This document shows, piece after piece, positions 1 to 6,462 of a DNA stretch of 16,834 bases. The notes beneath the pieces are model-generated. The model worked only from the letters and a program-made list of their open reading frames with translations, was not told the DNA's origin and did not search any database. The DNA is from Hyphomicrobiales bacterium (GTDB lineage: Bacteria; Pseudomonadota; Alphaproteobacteria; Rhizobiales; Beijerinckiaceae): contig JAQGKM010000388.1 of the NCBI GenBank assembly GCA_028290125.1, forward strand, positions 1 through 16,834, written 5' to 3'. Each line of letters begins with the position of its first letter. Positions within the stretch are counted from its first letter, which is position 1. The position numbers and the translations under genes were made by a program.

Positions 1-69
1 GGCATAGACCGCGCACTCCAATTTGTGAGGCGGGCCCGTCCCCGCCGCAACCAGCGTCCGGGGACACAC

Positions 70-195
70 ATGAAAGTCCGTAACTCCTTGAAGTCTCTGC
101 GTGGTCGTCATCGCGACAACCAGATCGTGCGCCGCAAGGGCCGCGTTTACATCATCAACAAGACCCAGAAGCGCTTCAAGGCTCGTCAGGGCTGA
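70..195 (+). CDS. rpmJ: 50S ribosomal protein L36, zinc-free (YkgO-type)
   Basis: A 41-residue, strongly basic protein beginning MKVRNSLKSLRGRHRD and ending KTQKRFKARQG. This is bacterial ribosomal protein L36, a small late-assembling component of the large subunit. It has no cysteine, so it is the form lacking the zinc-binding Cys/His set (the C-minus or YkgO type), which in alphaproteobacteria is commonly the ordinary genomic copy. The start follows a GGGGAC purine stretch about 5 bases upstream. The gene stands alone and is followed within about 22 bases by a strong intrinsic terminator, so it is probably monocistronic. The bases upstream in the window (1-69) hold no promoter that can be assigned confidently. 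Confidence 0.95.
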   Translation: MKVRNSLKSLRGRHRDNQIVRRKGRVYIINKTQKRFKARQG

Positions 196-217
196 AGCCA
201 GCTTCGCTGGATCTTGC

Positions 218-247
218 AAAAAGCCCCGGCTGGTCCGGGGCTTTTTT
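218..247 (+). terminator. Rho-independent terminator of rpmJ
   Basis: A perfect 12-bp stem, AAAAAGCCCCGG at 218-229 paired with its complement at 235-246, closes a 5-base loop (CTGGT) and runs directly into six T residues. It lies 22 bases after the rpmJ stop codon and separates that gene from the next one on the same strand. Confidence 0.92.
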
Positions 248-310
248 GTTATGGTCCGCAGCGTAACGGCCGCCGTATCCCTCCGAGCTTCGTCTGAGCA
301 GGGGGAAGAC

Positions 311-643
311 ATGCCTTACGTTTCCATCACCGGGCTGACGCTCCGAGGCCGCCGCCATGTTGTTCGGTTCTGGTGGCACGCCATCCGGTCGATGATCCAG
401 GCGAAACGGGCACAAGGCATTCGCAGCGCCGACCAACGACTCATCGCCGGCGTCCATCACACTGTGACCGTCTGGGACGATGAAGCGGCGATGCGCGCCT
501 ATCTGCGCAGCGGCCCTCACCTGCAGGCGATGCGCGCCTTCCGGCAGATCGCGACAGGCAAAACGATCGGATTCGTCGCTGAAGCCGCGCCGTCGTGGGA
601 CGAGGTCCACGAAATCTGGGTCACGCGGGGACGCGAGGTCTGA
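311..643 (+). CDS. Small dimeric alpha/beta-barrel protein (ABM/DUF3291-like)
   Basis: 110 residues. The start at 311 follows a clear ribosome-binding site (AGGGGGAAG about 5 bases upstream), so a longer reading that begins inside the rpmJ region is not needed. The pattern is that of single-domain ferredoxin-like proteins: an N-terminal strand (YVSITGLTLRG), an arginine-rich helix, a central strand (HHTVTVWDDEAAMRAYLRSG), a helix (HLQAMRAFRQIATG) and a last strand (TIGFVAE). The VTVWDDEAAMRAYLRSGPH stretch resembles antibiotic-biosynthesis-monooxygenase and DUF3291-type barrels, often seen in oxygenase-like or stress proteins. No catalytic residue can be named and the substrate is unknown. 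It lies between a terminator and the TPR gene and is probably transcribed alone. The fold is inferred from pattern only. Confidence 0.75.
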   Translation: MPYVSITGLTLRGRRHVVRFWWHAIRSMIQAKRAQGIRSADQRLIAGVHHTVTVWDDEAAMRAYLRSGPHLQAMRAFRQIATGKTIGFVAEAAPSWDEVHEIWVTRGREV

Positions 644-677
644 TCATGGCCTTCCGATCAAATCGCCGTGCAGCGCT

Positions 678-706
678 TTGACGGACCGCCGAGACCGCCC
701 TAGTCT
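678..706 (+). promoter_or_regulatory. Candidate sigma-70-type promoter for the TPR gene (leaderless?)
   Basis: TTGACG at 678-683 and TAGTCT at 701-706 are separated by 17 bases. The -35 box is strong. The -10 box matches the E. coli consensus at only half its positions, which is common in alphaproteobacteria. Transcription would begin about 7 bases after the -10 box, at or next to the ATG at 713, and no Shine-Dalgarno sequence lies before that ATG. Confidence 0.45.
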
Positions 707-712
707 TCTTGC

Positions 713-1387
713 ATGCGCGCTCGCCTGACCCTCGTCTCGACTGCGGCCCTTCTGCTGGGGATCGTCGCCGCTGGCCTGTCGGGAGCCGGACTGGCCGATA
801 CGCCGCCACGCGCACCCGACCAGAAGAACGCCGCCCGTGCGTCCGACGCGAAGCCCGGCGACAGCAAGCCCGATCAGCAGGCGCAAGCCGCGCAACCCGC
901 CGGCCGCCAGAAGATCCTCGACGACCTCTTCGATCGCTTGAGCAAGACCAGCGACGCGGCTGAGTCGCAGGGCATCGCCGGCGCTATCCAGCGCGTCTGG
1001 ATGCGCTCGGGCTCCGACACCGCCGACATCGTCATGGACCGCGCCGGCACGCTGATCCGCCAGAAGGACTGGAAGCTCGCCGAGGACATGCTGAGCCGCC
1101 TCGTCGACATCGAGCCGCAATGGGCCGAGGCGTGGAATCGCCGCGCGACGGTGCGCTTCTTCCAGCAGGACACATCCGGCGCGATGGAAGACCTCGCGCA
1201 CGTGCTTCAACTCGAGCCGCGCCACTTCACCGCGCTGGTCGGACTCGGCGCCATTCTGGAGCGCAGCGAGAAGAATGCCCAGGCGCTCCGCGTCTTCCGC
1301 CGCGTGCTCGAGATCAATCCGCAGCTCGACGAAATCCGCAAGAAGGTCGAAAAACTCTCGATCGACGTCGAGGGCCGCGAGATTTGA
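713..1387 (+). CDS. Exported tetratricopeptide-repeat (TPR) protein
   Basis: 224 residues. Residues 1-28 form a signal peptide (MRARLTLVSTAALLLGIVAAG, cleavage near GLA-DT), so the protein should be periplasmic. Residues 30-65 are a low-complexity Pro/Ala/Gln/Lys linker. About residues 70-210 are helical and contain TPR-like units, recognised by the spacing in WKLAEDMLSRLVDIEPQWAEAWNRRA, GAMEDLAHVLQLEPRHFTAL and AQALRVFRRVLEINPQ. TPRs bind proteins, but the partner is unknown. The start follows a candidate promoter with no leader or ribosome-binding site. The stop codon TGA (1385-1387) overlaps a TTG start of the downstream hydrolase gene, so the two are probably co-transcribed and translationally coupled. 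Confidence 0.85.
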   Translation: MRARLTLVSTAALLLGIVAAGLSGAGLADTPPRAPDQKNAARASDAKPGDSKPDQQAQAAQPAGRQKILDDLFDRLSKTSDAAESQGIAGAIQRVWMRSGSDTADIVMDRAGTLIRQKDWKLAEDMLSRLVDIEPQWAEAWNRRATVRFFQQDTSGAMEDLAHVLQLEPRHFTALVGLGAILERSEKNAQALRVFRRVLEINPQLDEIRKKVEKLSIDVEGREI

Positions 1388-2370
1388 GAATCGTGCTGGT
1401 CGTCGTCGCGCTTGTCATCCTCGTTGTCTGCGCCGGAGCCTTCGCGTTCACGCAATGGCAGGTCGCGCGCATCGAGGCGAAATATCCGCCGCGGGGCTCC
1501 TTCGTCGAGGCGAACGGCGTGCGTCTCCATTACACGCAGATGCAGCCGGAAGGTCGGCCGCGCGCCGATGTGCTGTTGCTGCACGGCGCGAGCGGCAACC
1601 AGGCCGATGTCATGCTGGCGCTGGGCCCCGGCCTCGCCGCAAAGGGCTATCGCGTCTTCGCCTTCGACAGGCCCGGCCACGGCTGGAGCCAGCGACCTGC
1701 GGGCGATGAGCAACCGACGCCGGCCGAGCAGGTCACGCTGATCCGCGCCGCCCTGTCGCAACTCGGCGTCACGCGCGCCATCGTCATGGGGCATTCGCTC
1801 GCAGGCGCGCTCGCAGCCAATTTCGCCATCGACCAGAAGGATTTTACGCAAGGCCTCGTGCTTGTCGCGCCGGTCACGCATCCATGGCCGGGCGGCGTGA
1901 CGTGGTATTACGAATGGACTTCGCGTCCGTGGGCGGGCCGCGTCTTCGCCAACCTGCTGGCGATGCCGATCGGTCTCGCGCTGCTCGACAAGGCAGTCGA
2001 GTCGGTCTTCGCGCCGCAGCCCGCGCCGCCCGATTACATCGAGCGGATCGGCGCGCCGCTGGTGTTGCGGCCCAACAACTTCATCGCCAATGCGCAGGAC
2101 GTCGCGCATCTCGATCGCTTCATCGACAAGCAGGCGCCGCGCATGCACGAGATCACCGCGCCGACGACCATCGTCACCGGCGATCATGACGGCGTCGTCT
2201 ACGCGCATCTCCATTCGCTGGGCAGCGCACGCGATATCGCCGGATCGAAACTCGTCACCCTGCAGGGCGTCGGCCACGCCGTGCAGAACGTGCGCCCGCA
2301 AGCCGTCATCGACGCCATTCAGGATGTCGCGGAACGCGCGGGCGTCGTCAGCGCGCAGGCTGTGCCCTAG
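1384..2370 (+). CDS. Membrane-anchored alpha/beta hydrolase
   Basis: 328 residues if started at TTG 1384, which overlaps the TPR stop as TTGA and has GAGGG 9 bases upstream; GTG 1393 is the alternative. Residues 3-23 are a hydrophobic anchor (IVLVVVALVILVVCAGAFAF). The rest is a classic alpha/beta hydrolase: LLLHGASGNQ near residue 67 (oxyanion region), DRPGHGWS, nucleophile Ser138 in GHSLAG, Asp in GDHD (267-269) and His298 in GVGHAV. The catalytic triad is therefore complete, and the enzyme should act on an ester, amide or epoxide-type substrate at the cytoplasmic membrane. The substrate cannot be read from sequence. Its TAG stop shares the palindromic CTAG (2367-2370) with the stop of the convergent Bug receptor gene. 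Confidence 0.9.
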   Translation: MRIVLVVVALVILVVCAGAFAFTQWQVARIEAKYPPRGSFVEANGVRLHYTQMQPEGRPRADVLLLHGASGNQADVMLALGPGLAAKGYRVFAFDRPGHGWSQRPAGDEQPTPAEQVTLIRAALSQLGVTRAIVMGHSLAGALAANFAIDQKDFTQGLVLVAPVTHPWPGGVTWYYEWTSRPWAGRVFANLLAMPIGLALLDKAVESVFAPQPAPPDYIERIGAPLVLRPNNFIANAQDVAHLDRFIDKQAPRMHEITAPTTIVTGDHDGVVYAHLHSLGSARDIAGSKLVTLQGVGHAVQNVRPQAVIDAIQDVAERAGVVSAQAVP

Positions 2371-3380
2371 TCGCCGCCGACGGCCGCTTTCACCTTGGCG
2401 ATGAACTCCGGCGAGACGTCGACGATCCGCGCTGCAAGCGCCTGCACCTCCTTCGCCTCGCGATGCGTGATCGACAGATTGCGCTTTTTTGCCTCGGCGA
2501 GAAAAGCCTCGTCCTTCATCATCGCCTCGAACGCCTGCACAAGCGCCGCGACGCGGTCGGCCGGCACGTTCGGGCCGACAGCCAGCGCGCGCGCATGCGG
2601 CGTGCCGGAGGCGAGGAATTCGGCGATCTCGCGCGACTCGCCCGACGACAGTTCGATCAGCGTCGGCACGTCCGGCAGTTCCGGCATGCGCGTCAGCGTG
2701 AATTGCACCGGGATGATCACCTTGCGGCTGCGCAGCCAGTCGGCGTTGCCGCCCGACAGGTTTTCCCACGCGACCGCCCAGCCGGCGATCTCGCCGCGCT
2801 CCATCGCCATGTTGAGTTCGCCGCCGGTCGGGAAGCCCGAGATCACGCGAAAATTGGCGCCAAGAGCGTCCTTCAGCAATGACGCCCACTGATAGGACAG
2901 ATGCGAGCGGCCCATCGAGCCAAGCACGACGGGCTGGCGCTTCAACTCGTCGATCGATGTGCCGGGCGAGGTGTGCCAGATCGCCAGCATCTGGCTGATC
3001 TGGTCGTACGCGCCGAGCCATTGCAGCTTCTTCGACTGGAAGCGCACGCCGTCGCCCTGCAGCTTTTCGATCAGCGGCAGCGGGTGGGCGAGCAGGATCT
3101 TGCTGCCGTCCTGGGGCGCGGTGTTGAAGATGTAATTGCCCGCGATGGCGCCGCCGGCGCCGGGCATGTGCTCGACGATCATGGTCGGCTGCCCGGTGAT
3201 GAAGCGCGGAAGATGCGTGGCGATCAGGCGGCCATAGAGGTCGTAACTGCCGCCCGGCCCCGTGCCCATCACCAGCGAAGTGGTGCGGCCCTTGTAGAAA
3301 GCCTCGGGCGTCTGCGCCAGCGCGGCGCCAGCCGAAGTCCATACCAGCACAGCGACAGCCGCGCACAACCAGTTCCGCAT
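2367..3380 (-). CDS. Bug/TctC-family tripartite tricarboxylate transporter receptor
   Basis: 337 residues. A Sec signal peptide (about 1-22, ending GAALA-Q) marks a periplasmic protein. Family signatures near the N terminus of the mature protein are MGTGPGGSYDLYGRLIATHLP and the PGAGGAIAGNYIFN segment, characteristic of Bug/TctC receptors, which capture carboxylates and related small molecules for a TctA/TctB membrane transporter. No TctA or TctB gene is in the window, so it is an orphan receptor here, as is typical of this expanded family. The ATG at 3380 is preceded by GGAG about 6 bases upstream. The gene converges on the alpha/beta hydrolase gene and overlaps it by four bases. The ligand is unknown. 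Confidence 0.92.
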   Translation of the reverse strand: MRNWLCAAVAVLVWTSAGAALAQTPEAFYKGRTTSLVMGTGPGGSYDLYGRLIATHLPRFITGQPTMIVEHMPGAGGAIAGNYIFNTAPQDGSKILLAHPLPLIEKLQGDGVRFQSKKLQWLGAYDQISQMLAIWHTSPGTSIDELKRQPVVLGSMGRSHLSYQWASLLKDALGANFRVISGFPTGGELNMAMERGEIAGWAVAWENLSGGNADWLRSRKVIIPVQFTLTRMPELPDVPTLIELSSGESREIAEFLASGTPHARALAVGPNVPADRVAALVQAFEAMMKDEAFLAEAKKRNLSITHREAKEVQALAARIVDVSPEFIAKVKAAVGGD

Positions 3381-3442
3381 GTTCCACTCCCCGAAGTCTT
3401 TGAGCGAAATCTAGGCCAAAGGCGGGGAGAATGGAAATAGCC

Positions 3443-3538
3443 TCGTCATTGCGAGGAGCGAAGCGACGCGGCAATCCATCTTCACAACCGCGCCTGAAGA
3501 TGGATTGCCGCGTCGCCTGCGGCTCCTCGCAATGACGA
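3443..3538. repeat. Palindromic intergenic repeat element (rhizobial REP/MITE-like)
   Basis: The left arm (3443-3484, beginning TCGTCATTGCGAGGAGCGAA) is the near-perfect reverse complement of the right arm (3495-3538). Arms are 42 and 44 bases, the only break being a small bulge around GAAGC versus CCTGCGG, with a 10-base loop between them. As RNA it would fold into a long hairpin. The CGTCATTGCGAGGAGCGAAGCGACG core is a familiar dispersed repeat in Bradyrhizobium/Rhodopseudomonas-related genomes. It sits between the promoter side of the Bug receptor gene and the 3' end of the YciI-like gene. It has no coding capacity of its own. Confidence 0.9.
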
Positions 3539-3543
3539 TGGAC

Positions 3544-3825
3544 TCACCCGATCGTCTTGTCCCAGCGCAGGATCTCGATGCGGTCGTAAACGCCGTTCAC
3601 CACATAAGGGTCGGCGGCGCTGAAGCGCTCGACTTCGGCGATGTCTTCCACGTCGAACACCACGAGCGCGCCGGCCTTGGCGCCCGCGCCATCGGTGGCG
3701 AACAGCGGACCCGACTGCACGACGCGCGCCAGTCCGGAGCGCAGATGCGCGCGGTGGGCCTCGAACAGCGCCTTGCGGTCGGCGTCGCGGCCGGCCGCGT
3801 CATAAGCCATGCGGATGATGTGCAT
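3544..3825 (-). CDS. YciI-family protein
   Basis: 93 residues, a typical length for the YciI/YCII-related family, which adopts a ferredoxin-like fold related to muconolactone isomerases. Recognisable parts are an N-terminal strand (MHIIRMAYDAAG), a helix with Arg/His (RKALFEAHRAHLRSG), LARVVQSGPLFATDG, the strand AGALVVFDVEDIAEVERF and the family motif ADPYVVNGVY. The motif His and Asp have been proposed as catalytic in relatives, but no physiological substrate is generally established. The ribosome-binding site GGGAGGA lies 5-6 bases before the ATG. It is the last gene of a probable three-gene minus-strand operon, 34 bases after the four-cysteine protein gene. Confidence 0.9.
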   Translation of the reverse strand: MHIIRMAYDAAGRDADRKALFEAHRAHLRSGLARVVQSGPLFATDGAGAKAGALVVFDVEDIAEVERFSAADPYVVNGVYDRIEILRWDKTIG

Positions 3826-3859
3826 GCGTCCTCCCGTGTTTCGGGTCAGACTAGCATGC

Positions 3860-4057
3860 TCACCAGCCGATGAAGCTCTCGCGCTTGGGCGCGCGCTTGC
3901 GGTCGGATGCGATCTGCGCCGCGCGGACCACGCATTGCTCGCTCGGCTCGGCGCCGCATTGCGCGTTGCGCGCGCAATCTCCGCACACGAACGTTTCCCT
4001 GCGGCGACGGGAGAAGAACGCCTTCACGACCTCCGGAAAAATCTGCTTCACGTCCAT
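3860..4057 (-). CDS. Small four-cysteine protein, unknown function
   Basis: 65 residues, with a good ribosome-binding site (GCAGGAGC about 5 bases before ATG 4057). After a helical N terminus (MDVKQIFPEVVKAFF) and a basic run (SRRRRE) come four cysteines, C25, C28, C34 and C42, arranged CX2C-X5-C-X7-C (FVCGDCARNAQCG... EQC), followed by a basic helix. Such spacing could bind one zinc ion or an iron-sulfur centre; that is inference. The gene lies between the cupin gene (45-base gap) and the YciI-like gene (34-base gap) on the same strand, so it is probably part of that operon. I recognise no characterised family. Its reality is supported by the ribosome-binding site, the spacing and the non-random cysteine cluster. 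Confidence 0.7.
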   Translation of the reverse strand: MDVKQIFPEVVKAFFSRRRRETFVCGDCARNAQCGAEPSEQCVVRAAQIASDRKRAPKRESFIGW

Positions 4058-4102
4058 GGCGGGCTCCTGCGGCGCATCTTCAAGTCGCGAGGAGTTTTCT
4101 CA

Positions 4103-4462
4103 TCATGGGCGATCGCCGCCTTGATCTGGGGCAAGGTCGATGTGCACGGCGAGCCAGACGGTCGTCTCGTCCGGCGCGGTCCATTCGACGCGATGGCGCA
4201 GGCCCGCCGGCAACAGGAGCCAGTCGCCGGGCGCCAGGCTGCGCGCCGCCGGCTCGCCCTCGATCAGCAGGCTGGCCGATCCCTTGAGCAGCACGACCCA
4301 TTCGTCCTGCGCCTGATCGAACCAGGCGCCCGGCGCGCTCGCCTGCCCGGTCGAGACGATGCGCTCGATGCGGACGCCGCCGCCGCGATGGAGGAGGTCG
4401 AACCGCTCGTCGGCGAGCGACGCCGCCGGCAGGTCAGCGAACAGCGATCCGGATGTCTGCAT
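4103..4462 (-). CDS. Single-domain cupin protein
   Basis: 119 residues forming one cupin barrel. The first conserved motif reads WFDQAQDEWVVLLKG, where the usual His-X-His is replaced by Asp/Gln residues but the Glu is kept. The second motif is intact: GDWLLLPAGLRHRVEW. This variant is common among small bacterial cupins carrying a D-Q-X-X-D-E-W pattern. Metal binding may be weak or different from classical cupins, and no reaction can be assigned. It is the first gene of the minus-strand group with the four-cysteine and YciI-like genes and is divergent from the second Bug receptor gene, with only 93 bases between them. Confidence 0.88.
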   Translation of the reverse strand: MQTSGSLFADLPAASLADERFDLLHRGGGVRIERIVSTGQASAPGAWFDQAQDEWVVLLKGSASLLIEGEPAARSLAPGDWLLLPAGLRHRVEWTAPDETTVWLAVHIDLAPDQGGDRP

Positions 4463-4481
4463 GCGCTTGCCCCTTCGGCTC

Positions 4482-4509
4482 TTGCCAGACGCCCGCGATC
4501 AGCTAGCCT
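4482..4509 (+). promoter_or_regulatory. Candidate promoter for the Bug receptor-FAH operon
   Basis: TTGCCA at 4482-4487 and TAGCCT at 4504-4509, spaced by 16 bases, lie in the 93-base divergent region. Transcription would start near 4516, about 40 bases before the ATG at 4556. The match is moderate and was made by eye. Confidence 0.3.
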
Positions 4510-4555
4510 TCTCTCCAGAGCCGAAAAGGCCATTGAAGCGAAAAGGGAGGAGCCG

Positions 4556-5611
4556 ATGGGCGCCGCATTCAAACGGGCATGCCGCATGGTCCTGTGCGGC
4601 GCAAGTCTGGTGGCGACCGTGGTCGCCGCTCCCGCCTCTGCGCAGGAGGACGGCAAGGCCTATTACGCCGGCAAGACCGTGCGGATGATCGTCGGCTCGG
4701 GACCGGGCGGCGGCTACGATGTCTTTTCGCGGATGATCGCGCCCTACTTCTCGAAAGTCATCGGCACCACCGTGGTGGTGGAAAACCGCCCCGGCGCAGG
4801 CGGCCTCGCCTCCCTTAACTTCCTCTACACCGCCCCGGCCGACGGACTGAACCTGTCGCTCGCCAACGGCTCCGGCGCAGCCTTTGCGCAGATCACCAAC
4901 CAGTCGGGCGTGCGCTACGACCTGACGAAGTTCCATTATCTGGCCACCGTCGGCGCGCCGCCCTCCGTCTGGCTCGTCGATCCGAACGCGCCGACGAAGA
5001 CCATCGCGCAGGCTTTCGCGCGCAAGGGCAAGTGGCGTTGGGCGGCGTCGGGCGTCAGCTCGGGATTGTCCATCGGCGCCGCCTTCACCTGCGTGGCGCT
5101 GCACATGGATTGCCAGGTCGTCGCCGGCTACAGCGGCTCCAACCAGGCGGCGCTGGCGCTGACGCGCGGCGAGATGGACGCCATGTTCCAGGCCGAGTCG
5201 TCGGCGGGCAATTACGTGAAGGCCGGAGAAGCCGTCGCACTCGCCACCATGTCGCGCACGCGGTCGCGTCTCTTCCCCGATCACCCGACGATCTTCGAAG
5301 CCGCGCCGCTCACGCCCGATCAGGCGTGGTATTTCGACTTCTACGACACGATCAGCAATCTCGGCCGCGTCATGGTCGTGCCGCCCTCGACGCCGCCCGC
5401 GCGCCTCGCCTATCTGCAGGCCGCGATGCGCGAGACGCTGCACAATCCGCAATTGATCGCCGACGGCGAACGCGCCGAACGCTATGTCGATTACCTCGAT
5501 CCCGACAGCACGCTCGCCAACGCGCGCAAGGTGATCAGCGAGCCCACGCCCGAGCAGAAACGTCGTGTGCTGGAAATCATCGCGGGCATTTCCGGCGAGG
5601 AAGTGAAATGA
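4556..5611 (+). CDS. Bug/TctC-family periplasmic receptor (second)
   Basis: 351 residues. A strong ribosome-binding site (AAGGGAGGAG) about 5 bases upstream fixes the start at 4556, and it is followed by a signal peptide (cleavage near PASA-Q, residue 29). The Bug/TctC signatures are present: MIVGSGPGGGYDVFSRMIAP and VVENRPGAGGLASLNFLY. The protein should bind an organic acid or similar solute in the periplasm. Its stop overlaps the start of the FAH-family gene as ATGA (5608-5611). This coupling suggests that the captured ligand, or a product of it, is the substrate of that enzyme. No TctA/TctB gene is present. Two cysteines in the mature domain (FTCVALHMDCQVV) may form a disulfide. Confidence 0.93.
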   Translation: MGAAFKRACRMVLCGASLVATVVAAPASAQEDGKAYYAGKTVRMIVGSGPGGGYDVFSRMIAPYFSKVIGTTVVVENRPGAGGLASLNFLYTAPADGLNLSLANGSGAAFAQITNQSGVRYDLTKFHYLATVGAPPSVWLVDPNAPTKTIAQAFARKGKWRWAASGVSSGLSIGAAFTCVALHMDCQVVAGYSGSNQAALALTRGEMDAMFQAESSAGNYVKAGEAVALATMSRTRSRLFPDHPTIFEAAPLTPDQAWYFDFYDTISNLGRVMVVPPSTPPARLAYLQAAMRETLHNPQLIADGERAERYVDYLDPDSTLANARKVISEPTPEQKRRVLEIIAGISGEEVK

Positions 5612-6453
5612 AGATCTGCCGCTTCGACGGAGATCGGCTCGGACTCGTCGAGGATGATCACGTGCGCGACGTCACGGCTGCGCTCGACGCACTCCCGCGG
5701 TTGCGCTGTCCTGCGCCGATGGGCGATCTGCTGATCCTGCACTGGGACGCCGTTCACGCGCGCATCGGGGAGATCCGCGACAGCGCGCCGCGCCTGCCGC
5801 TGTCGAGCATCGCCTTGTTGAGCCCGGTCGCCAATCCTTCAAAAATCATCGGGATCGCGCGCAATCGCCGCGACCTTGCGAAAGAGAAGATCGACATCGG
5901 CGGCGGCGCCGGCGCACGGCAGGATGGCGACGGCATCCAGATGTTCATCAAGGCGCCGAGCGCGCTGGTCGGTCCGTCGGAGGGCGTTACGCTGCGCTTC
6001 CCGGAGCGGCGTACCGATCCCGAAGCGGAACTCACCATCGTGATCGGCAAGGCGGGATCGGACCTCACCGAAGCGCAGGCGATGAATCACATCTTCGGTT
6101 ATTGCATCGGCCTCGACATGACCCTGCGTGGCAAGGAAAGCCAGAGCTCGCGCAAGTCGATCGATACCTATGCGGTGCTTGGGCCGTGGCTGGTGACGCG
6201 CGACGAGATCGAGGATCCCGACGCGCTCGACACCGGGCTCGCCATCAACGACCGGCAGGTCCAGCGCTCCAACACGCGCGATCTCGCCTTCAACATCCGC
6301 GAGATCGTCACGCATGCGTCGCGCTTCTACACGCTGCATCCAGGCGACGCGATCATGGTGGGAACGCCCATCGGTTTCGAGCAGGTGCATCCGGGCGACA
6401 CGATGTCGGCGACATTCGCGGGCATCGGCCGGATGGATGTCGCCGTGCGCTGA
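5608..6453 (+). CDS. Fumarylacetoacetate hydrolase (FAH) family enzyme
   Basis: 281 residues, the usual size for bacterial FAH-family proteins. The family covers C-C bond hydrolases, isomerases and decarboxylases of 2-keto or acylpyruvate compounds in aromatic and sugar-acid breakdown. It has an N-terminal segment (MKICRFDGDRLGLVEDD), the SPVANPSKIIGIARN strand, and then the catalytic core. Acidic metal ligands can be assigned as E139 and E141 in DPEAELTIVIG and D170 in GYCIGLDMTLRG. The downstream VLGPWLVTRDEI and GDAIMVGTPIGFEQVHPGD segments are typical. It overlaps the upstream Bug receptor by four bases and is convergent with the ferritin-like gene, only 9 bases away. The exact reaction cannot be told from sequence. 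Confidence 0.93.
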   Translation: MKICRFDGDRLGLVEDDHVRDVTAALDALPRLRCPAPMGDLLILHWDAVHARIGEIRDSAPRLPLSSIALLSPVANPSKIIGIARNRRDLAKEKIDIGGGAGARQDGDGIQMFIKAPSALVGPSEGVTLRFPERRTDPEAELTIVIGKAGSDLTEAQAMNHIFGYCIGLDMTLRGKESQSSRKSIDTYAVLGPWLVTRDEIEDPDALDTGLAINDRQVQRSNTRDLAFNIREIVTHASRFYTLHPGDAIMVGTPIGFEQVHPGDTMSATFAGIGRMDVAVR

Positions 6454-6462
6454 GAACGGGCG

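Noticed and set aside
29..46. GC-rich hairpin upstream of rpmJ (GGCGGG with CCCGCC)
   Set aside because: It has no T tract and short arms; it cannot be assigned as terminator or leader element from the few bases available.
1207..3474. A very long minus-strand open frame (755 codons) opposite the hydrolase and overlapping the Bug receptor
   Set aside because: Its translation is Arg/Ala-rich with no domain. It is the out-of-frame shadow of the hydrolase and receptor genes in high-GC DNA.
3809..4555. N-terminal extension of the second Bug receptor back to 3809
   Set aside because: A strong ribosome-binding site and a normal signal peptide fix the start at 4556, and the extension runs antisense to the cupin and four-cysteine genes.
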